The notes under the pieces were generated by a model, which worked only from the letters and a program-made list of their open reading frames with translations, was not told where the DNA came from and searched no databases. From the NCBI GenBank assembly GCA_949710005.1, contig OX453286.1, positions 24,538,510 to 24,602,509 on the forward strand: DNA of 64,000 nucleotides, written 5' to 3'. Made by a program: the position numbers and the translations under genes. Origin of the DNA: Ricordea florida (Eukaryota > Cnidaria > Anthozoa > Corallimorpharia > Ricordeidae). Shown one piece after another: positions 38,101-47,810 of the stretch. Every line of letters begins with the position of its first letter. The first letter of the stretch is position 1.

Positions 38101-40948
38101 ACTGCCGTATTTATTCAAACAACATGTGCCTTCGTGTTTTCTTAGGATGTTGTGTCCAGGGGAGAAACAGAAGAGGTGCTGCCGTGCTTGGTAGAGCACA
38201 AAAACGACCTAGATATGGATGAAAAATGTCACGCGGCAGTAGAGCATTGGCAACTGGTGTGTTCATGAAAGAAATAAGTAACATTATTACACCAGTAGAG
38301 CAGTCCGATAACTAAAATCAGCCAGTCAGATTTCTTCATTTCTGATCCCGCGAGAGCGAATAGTTTTTCATTATCAGACCGGGTAAAGCCCTGCATGATC
38401 TCACTTAATTCAAAGCCTTATTTTCGTCTTTTAAATCAAGTTAGAGGAAAGTATGAACTATACTTTTTGGACAAAGAAATCAACTCTTTTGATTTTGTAG
38501 TTATCACGAAAATACCCGTTTTTGATCTTGAGATACAGACACGTTCGCTGAATCTTCATGACAGCATTTTTTTTCGGCATGCAGATGCTCAGTGCAGTTA
38601 CCAGTCGCTGAGCTCGGTCAAGGGACCATGGGGCGTTATTTTCCCAGTACAACCCTCGCGCTTGGTCAGTAAGATGATTTTATATAAACTGGCCAAGCTC
38701 TTTGTTTGCTTGTCATGAGATTATTTTCATGGTCACTTTGTTCAAAGACTGTAAACGACGACAAAAAGCGAGGTCGAGCACATGAAAAACGCGGAGTGAT
38801 ACAGGCGTAAAGAATCAGATATTCGCTACTAATTTTGTTCTTTTTTGTAGATCGAATCAAAAGATTTTAGGTTCTCTCCGGAAATGAGACGAGCGTGTAG
38901 GCGCGATGCCGAGAACTACTGCAAAACAGCACAAAGCAAGTAAGTTTGGCTGGAGCTTTATAGCGGTGATGAATGGTCCATTGAAATTTTTAACTGCTTG
39001 CAAAATTTTACCTTTGCTCGATTTGCTCGCAAAATTTGAACGAGTGTTCGCTTGCTCGTGCTCCCTAAATTTTTGCAGTTGCTCGCATGCTCGCTTTGCA
39101 ATTTTTTTACCTCTGCTCGTGCTCGCAAAAAGATCGCCTGCTTGCATTGACCATTCGTTACTCCTCTTTATATGTCACGTTTGGGAAAGGAATGCGCCTC
39201 ATGTTTGAGAAGACATCCCACACATTCGCTGTACTCGCTCCATAGATCTTCTAGAAACACACGAATGCAGCGAGATGGGTGGGACCACGGTGACAGCTGT
39301 GAGTCTGACAGGTCATAGAACGATATAGCCAATAGCAAGAAAGGTTCTATTTCAGCACATAGGCTGTGATGAAGTACCATAGAATATAACAGCACCTACC
39401 ATTGGCCAATGATATTCATGACGTAATAGGTCTTTCCTTTTAGAGATGTCACAAATATCATGCTTCACACGAAGAATGATAAGCTGATGCAAATATGTAA
39501 TGATGTCGCAGACCAACTCTTGCGAGCTCCATTTTGCGAGTAGAGTAATGACAGACGCATTCTCTGTGTTTTTCGGACCGTTATTTCAAGGCTTATTCGC
39601 TTTATATGTCCTGTTTGGGGAAGGAATACGGAATCAATGTAAGTATTTTGGCAACTGTGCACCTACCCCTCCCCTAACCCAACATGAACGCTAACTTTTT
39701 AACTTATAATTTTTTTGGGTTAGGGGAGGGGTAGTAGCACAGTTGCCCAGATACTTGGATCGATCCGGCTTAAGCTATTAAGTAATGATCCGGCTCAAAG
39801 GTAGGCAGGTGTACGGCAAAACTCATTAAAAAGGTGTGAACAGTTAATTGTTAATGCCATTGAAATCGCCTCATCTCATTGGCTAATACCTAAAAAACCT
39901 TGAAAAAACAATGAAGAAATTCCAAAACGACTATTTTTAGACATTGTCTTTTCCATATCCCTATTTTCTGTCTCTTGGCCGACTCTGCCTTTTGCTCTAT
40001 GCGCCAATTGGCACCACAAAATTAACTGACACTGTTGCCGAGCGCTATTGTTTTTCTGCCTGCTTCTTAACCGGACCATTACTTAATAAACCGTTTGCAA
40101 AGGTCGGGGAGGATGCCGGACATTTCCGGTGGATTTGATTCTCGCAAAGTGTCGGGGATAAGGACTTTTGAATTTAAATATTTGATAAATATTCAGCCAC
40201 TATTCACCTCGATTTCAGGAAGAAATCATTATATAAACTTTCTTTTAAGGAATGAGCTGCTTGTTTGTCTGAGCGAACATGTACGTGATGCCGTAATCGA
40301 TGAAACGGACCACGTCATTTCTGAACAATGTCGCAAGCAGCTGAGAATTGAGGAAAAAGCGGAGGTAAGAAAGAAGACTGAATTACGTGTGCGTTATTGA
40401 GGCCGTTGCTTTCTATCCACGACTTCCAAACATTCATCCACGTCTTAATAGTTTTGACTGTATTTTATTTACTGCTTTTTCGGCGTGCTTTTGTATTTCC
40501 TCACCGGCAATTGCCGGAAATCTCCGCCATTTTCAGTTGAAAGCAAAAGCAAAAAGGTAATGTGTTCACTGTTGTCGTGGTAACCTTGTTATACCATCCA
40601 ATTTTGCCGTTATGCCACTATACAATCAAATCTGGGAAATTTCTCTGCTTATATTATAATTAGTGTTATTGTTTTATTGTATTGTTAATGTTACTTTTAT
40701 TGTGGTTGTTGTTATTGTTGTTGTGATTATTGTTGTTGTTATTATTATTGTTGTTATTATTATTGTTATTATTATTGTTGTTGTTATTGTTATTGTTATT
40801 ATTATCATTGTTCTTATTGTTATTATTGTTGTTGTTATTGTTGTTGTTATTATTATTGTTGTTGTTATTGTTATTATTATCATTGTTGTTATTGTTATTA
40901 TTGTTGTTGTTATTATTATTGTTGTTGTTATTGTTGTTATTGTTATTA

Positions 40949-40980
<32 letters not shown>

Positions 40981-42806
40981 GTTGTTGTTATCATGAGGCA
41001 TTCTTTGTCTCAGTTTAAACATAGTTTTCTTACCTTCTCAGGGTGAGAATATTTTGCTTGCCCCTATCATTTTGGCAGCCTGCATCAGTGACGTGTCTCA
41101 GTTTTGCAAAGACGTCCCACATGGTCAAGCAAAAGTAAGTTGTTTATATTTGTGTTATGCCAACTAAGACCTCGCTTTGAATCATTGAATCATAAAGTTT
41201 AACTAGTTGTTCGGATTTGTATACTGTTGAGAACATGCAGTGCCAAAACCTGTGCAAGTCAATTCCTATGTTAAGTGTATTGTTGGTACTAAAGCTATGT
41301 TCTCATTGGACCTCGCTTTTAGATAGAGTGTACTGAAATTTTACTAGGAATTTATTCAAATCAATAACTGGATGCTAAGTACCTTAAAAAAGATGAAGTT
41401 ACAATACCATTGTTTAAAGTACCGTAATTACAATACGATTGAACAAAGTGGCGGACAAGCGGTACTACCAGGGGTCTGTTTCTCGAAAGTCCCGTTATTT
41501 TCACGCACCCGGTGCTCGATTGTAGGCCGGAGTCTATCGAATATTTCTGTCTGTTTTATCGAACAAACAAGCATAACTAACAAGTTAACCTTGAAGTGTA
41601 TTAAATAACCGTGAAAAGCGAAATCAATTGTAATTTCTGTTGTAAACGTTCGATCATAAAGTAGCTTTCTGGGCCTGGTAAGTTGTGGGAGGGTTTCGAG
41701 AAACTTCGAATCGCTGTACAGAACAATGGCGCGCGTTTGTAGTTCTGTAGTCTGGGGAGCTTTCTTCGCTTTTCTTTTCGTTTGAAAATAAACATGGTGT
41801 TTCCAGTCATGGAAAAGGGCTGCATTTTGTTTTCACCTCTAACTGCAAGGTTATAGTTCCTTGGACATGAACAGAAACGTAATATATTAGATTGTGTCTG
41901 AATTGGAATTCATTGGGTTGTTATTGACGTTTAGTGGGACTGACCATAATTACTAACGTTTTTTGTTGTGAATGTGAAGATATATGTAAATTCTCATTTA
42001 TTTACATTCATTTCTTCATCCTCTACCTGTATGTATATTACGAAGTCATAGCTCCCAGTTGACTTGATACCTCAGTTGGTCAGAGTATTGCACCGGTATC
42101 CCAAGGTCATGGGTTAGAATCTCGTTGAAACCTGAATTTTTTTCACGTCTTACCTTTGCAACTACTTGAGTTGCTTTAACAACTACGGCGACCTTTCACT
42201 TATTAAGTTCTTTGTTGTTTTGAGGTGTTTGAGTGTCTTAGGGAAAACCAGGATGATTTGTCCGACAAGTGCCGTGACACGCTGTTTTCACGCGAGGTTA
42301 GTGTTATGTACAGGTGAAAGCTTGCTGAAGACATTTCTGTGGCATCAGAGGCTACCACCCGTATCTTGGAGTCATTCTTTGTCCTCAGTACTTGTCATTT
42401 GAAACCGACTAAAACTTCTGCTAGAGTTAGATGGATCAAAATACATGTGAACTGTAAATGATAAAAACGAGAGCATTAAACCGGACCTAATCATCTACTG
42501 TATTGCCATTTTTAGAATTTGCAAATCTCTCTTTAAGGTTGTTCATCAGTGCTGGCTGCATCTGTGATGATAGGGTTTTCAACACGGAAAATGCTCATAG
42601 TTTTTAACGAGTGCAGTGGGATGAGAAGTACACTGAGATTCAGAATAACGTTCAGTACTCCCCTTTGGTCTCATTTTAGAAAGAAGAAATGAAAGATCCT
42701 GAGATCGACTACAAACTGAGAAAGTCTTGTCGCAAGATGATTCGGGTATGTTTTTTTAATTTTATTTATTGTTATTATTTTTAACCTTTTTTGATTCGGG
42801 TTATTA

Positions 42807-42863
<57 letters not shown>

Positions 42864-45800
42864 TACAATGCAAAACCGCAATTTTCTGAAAATTAGGGTT
42901 TAACTTCGGGTCTTGCAGGCGACTTAAATTCTTTCCCCCAAAGAGTTATTTTGCTTTTCTGGTAGATTCGTGTCTAATTAACCCATAGAGGGTCATTTTA
43001 GGGAATTCTAAGGTATAGCCCATGATTATAATTGGTCATACTTCATTGCTGCAATTTGGCCGCGTTAAAACACCAATATAGCCTTCATTTAGCGATTACT
43101 TTTAGCAGCAGAAACATTCGGGATTTTACAAATGTTAGCTTTTATAAGAACAAGAAGGCTTACGGAAAGTACGGAAAGTGTCGCAACTAGTTGCAGTTTG
43201 TCGCGTGAATTGATCAAATTTTCGGAATATTCCGTATCACCGGAAGTAGATTTTGAGCCCAAATCGGGCACAACATGTTTTCTCGAATTTTAACGAAAGG
43301 AAGCCGTGTTTGGTAAAACTAACTACAGCTTGTTTGGTTAGTCTTTTAGGATTATCAATAAGCGAAAATTGAGCGAAATCTTAATTTTGAACTTGTGCCA
43401 TGAAAGGTCGATTTTGTTCGATATTTACATACAGTCGCTCTTAAAAACTGCTCAGGAGAAGACCACGTGGAAATTTGTTATTCCTTAAGTGCTAAACCGC
43501 AAGAATTGATTACGTCTAAAGGAATTTATGGGATTTGTCTTGGAAGATCCTCTCTTTCCAAGTGCACTTCGACGTATCAAAAATATTTGAATCTAGAATG
43601 AACCTTGCTCAACATTACTTGACTTCCTTCGCTTCATATTGCGGTTTTGCTCGAGTCTTGCTATAAATCTCAACTGTCTTGTAACGGTCTCCCAGCCATG
43701 TTATCACATGCTAAATGAAAAAATCTATGTGGAATATAGGGGACTCGGAAGGTATATGTCATTTGTTTTTTTCTGCAGTTGTTTTGCGAGGACGTTCCCC
43801 CATCGGAGGTCTTTTACTGCCTAAAGAGGCATAAAAACCATGAAGACATGGAACCCAAGTAAGTTCACTTGTTTTTTTTTTCCAGTCTCTTATTCGAACC
43901 GTAGGCAACCTTTGTTTCAACTTGTTTTTTTTTTCGCAGTTGCCGCGATATCATTATCAAGAGACAGATTAGACAATCACACGGTGAGATTATTGGTTTT
44001 AAACAAAACTTTTGAAGTTTATTCTAAGACTGTTGTAGTGACATGCAAAGTGCTATTGTCAGGTTTTGAAAGGGTATCTTTTCCTACTTGAAATATATCA
44101 TATGTTTGTCTTGCGGATGGAAACGTGGTTGGAAATTTGACTTTCCACTTCTTTGCTATTTTTCAGATGTAAGATTGGATCCACAGTTAGGGAAGTACTG
44201 TAAGTTGGACATCCCCAAATTCTGCGGTAAAATTGAGAAAGGCGAAGGGAGAATCTTACAGTGCCTCAAGAAACACCGCGAGGTAGGTAGAGATGGACTC
44301 CATGTAAAATATCAAACGTGAGTTTCAGTATTTTATCACATATGAAGCACCGAGAAGAAAGCTGAAAATACGACACACAGCGGAGTATGTCTAGCGAAAT
44401 ACGAGATGTTTGATATGAGATTGAACACATGTGTCTAGTATTTGATATTGCTTTTCGAGCGAAATTACTTAGGATAAAATAACGATGCAAAAACGAGCCG
44501 TGTTTCATCAGATATCCAAACACGTCACCGTGCCTGATTTCCTTTGTCTTTCTCTTATGCATTATTAATAAGTTGAGAAGTTCTGTTGGAAAAGAACTCC
44601 ACTGTTGTAACAAACCAACGCACTTTTTTTGAAAGAAAAGTTTTAAAAAAGTACTAACGAAGTTCCAATCATTAGGTGAAAAAAAAAAACGTTTTTTTTT
44701 TACTCTGACTTAAATTTGCACTCACATTATAATCTTACTTGTGTGTTGCTAAATTTCTTTTCGCGGCGGAAGGCTTAACGCTGAATGTAATGTGCTGAAA
44801 CTTACTTACCAAATTTTATAGTAAACCTTTTTTTCGTGCGACATTATGTTTGATGAGGTCTCTCCCCCCTGCCCAGCCCTTTTCATATGGTGCTTTAAAA
44901 CGTTAGCTTTAATGTTGGGTTAGGGGAGGGGTAGGGGGCACAGTTGCCCAGATACTGACATTGATCCCTATACCCTGTTAGAGTCTTTCAGAAGAATGCG
45001 AGGACTATATTGGGAAAGTTATAGTGGACGCCGCTCACGATTATCGGTTGGACATCAGACTCGTAAAACAATGTAAGAAGGAGGTATGTGTCGAATAACA
45101 TTTTGTCTTGATTATCGCCTTGTTTATTTTTTATTTCTGATTTTATCATTCTGTTCAAATTTACTTTTTTATGATTGCTTTGTTTTAGATTCGTGACTTC
45201 TGCAGTCAAGAAGAACCTTCTGGTGTGGAAGAGTGCCTCAGAGATCACCTGGGATCGATCAAAACTCAGGATTGCCGATTAGTATGTGTTATTAGTTTTA
45301 GGTTGTCAGTTTACAGCAGAGTTGTTTTACAGAGGGCGTCTCACCTACATATAGAGTCATAGGTAGAGTCACATATAGATTCACATATAGAGTCATATGT
45401 AGAGTCACATGTAGAGTCACAGGTAGAGTCACTGGTAGAGTCACAGGTAGAGTCACAGGTAGAGTCACAGGTAGAGTCACATATAGATTCACATATAGAG
45501 TCATATGTAGAGTCACATGTAGAGTCACAGGTAGAGTCACTGGTAGAGTCACAGGTAGAGTCACAGGTAGAGTCACAGGTAGAGTCACAGGTAGAGTCAC
45601 ATGTAGAGTCACATGTAGAGTCATATGTAGAGTCACATGTAGAGTCACATGTAGAGTCACATGTAGAGTCATATATAGAGTCACATATAGAGTAACTTGG
45701 ATGGTGGTCGCGGCGTTTCGACTGCTTACTTACTTACAGTAAGTGGTCGAAACGTCGCGACCACCACCCAAGTGACTCCGTCGTGAGACCATAGAACTAA

Positions 45801-47759
45801 TTTATATTATCAGCCTTTGTTTATTTTACCCTAATGAAAATGCTAGCGTAGCATAGTCTGGTATGTTCATGGAAACCCTCACTGCAAGACCTAAAGCCTC
45901 GTTTTCTTTGCCGGTTTTTGCAGGAAGTGGTTCGATTTATGAAGGAGGGTCGAACTGACATTCAAGCCGATCCTTTGTTGTACAAAGCATGTGCTTTGGA
46001 TGTTAAACGTCACTGTTCAGAGATCCCATTTGGACGTGGACAAGGTAAGAAATAGTGCTGTATGATCGACTGTAATGATCTCAGAGGTGATAAATGATGA
46101 GTGACAAAATTTTCGTTACAATGTTATATTAATAATACTAATAATAAATATAATAATAATAAATGTAATAATAATAAATATAATAATAATAATAAATATA
46201 ATAATAACAACAATTTTGTCAAAATAAACCATTTGCTTTATGGATGACTTGAAGGTCTATGGGAAGAGTAAAGTAGAAATTGAAAGCCTTGTATCATTAG
46301 TACAGTTATTTAGCCAAGACATAGGAATGGAATTTGGGATAAAGAAATGTGGTGTTGTGGTGCTGAAGCGGGGGAAGTTGTGTAAATGTGATGGTATTAA
46401 GTTAATAAATGAACAGGCGATAAAGGAGGTTGATGACGAAGGTTACAAGTATCTGTGTCTTTTAGAGTTGGACAAGTTTAAGGAGAGGGAAATGAAAAAC
46501 ATATTTCAAACAGAGTTCTTAAGGCGGTTCAAACTTGTCATGCCGCTCATGAGGTATGGAGCAGGAATAAGGAGGAACTTACGGAAATAGGTTGGAAGTC
46601 TATAAAAATCATAACAATGACTAAAGAGCAACACCCAAGACGTGATGTTGCCAGAACATACGTACCCAGAAAGAAGGGAGGGAGAGGTCTGATCAGTTGT
46701 GAGAGCTGCGTGAGGAGAGAAGAGAACAACTTGAGTTGGTATGTAAGAAATAGTGAAGAGGCATTACTCAGGAAAGTTGGAGATAGCAATGTAGTGAACA
46801 TCTCAGAGGCTGTGGACCCAAGTACAAAGTGAATGAAGTCAAGGAGACGGAGAGTGAATGGAAGCAGAAAGAATGCATGGGCAGTATGTGAGAGAAAAGG
46901 AAGGTATTGACTGGGATAGAACGTGGCAGTGGATTGCAAAATGACTTGAAAGGATGTACTGAGGCCGTGATATGTAGCGCCCAGTAACAGGCTTTAAGAA
47001 CAAATTACATGAAATTGTATATTGACCACACAGCAGAATCCCCTTTGTGCAGAATGTGCGGATGTAAGGGAGAAAAACGGTGGCCCATGTGGTGAGTGAG
47101 TGTGGTAAACTGGCGCAGACAGAATATAAAGGAAGGCGCGATAACGTGGCACGGTATATTCACTGGCAACTTTACGGTAAATGTGGATTGGAAAGAGCTA
47201 ATAGCTGGTATGAACAGAGGCCTGAAGAAGTGGTGGAAAGTGAAGACTTCTAGATACTGTGAGATTTCACAGTGCAGTGTGATCGGAAAATCGAGGCAAG
47301 AAGACCATACATTTTCTTTATTGATAAGAAGGAGAGAGAGGTTGTCATAATCGATGTTTCTATCTCAGCTGTTTACAGTGTGAAAGATAGCGAACTTGAG
47401 AAGTTAGAGAAATACCAACTATTAAAAGATGAGATCTCAAAAGTCTGGCGCATGCGAAAAGTCATTGTAATGCCTGTGGTTATTGGGGCCCTTGGAGCCA
47501 CATCAGTCAACTTTAAGGAGTACATGAAGCGAATCGGTGTGAACGTGAGGTTGGAAGTTATCCATAAAACAGCATTGCTGGGGACAGCAAAGATACTAAG
47601 GAAAGTACTGTCCCTGTAAGAAAAAGGAAAAGAGACCTGGGACCCGTGGTGACTTGTTGTAACCTGCTCCCAAGGACTATAAACCAGGCCGAGTACCCTG
47701 CCTGAGTCTACAAGAAATGGAAAGAATAATAATAGTATTATTATTGTTGTTATTATTAC

Positions 47760-47810
<51 letters not shown>

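Noticed and set aside
38395..38718. 107-codon + ORF in GLG1 intron 15
   Set aside because: No domain, no splice or promoter support; AT-rich intron chance ORF.
40663..41046. Long Val/Ile, Leu and Asn-rich ORFs on both strands
   Set aside because: All frames of one TTG/TTA microsatellite; no start context or domain.
45298..45684. 128-codon minus ORF of repeated Val-Thr-Leu units
   Set aside because: Direct translation of a 12-bp minisatellite whose period is a multiple of three.
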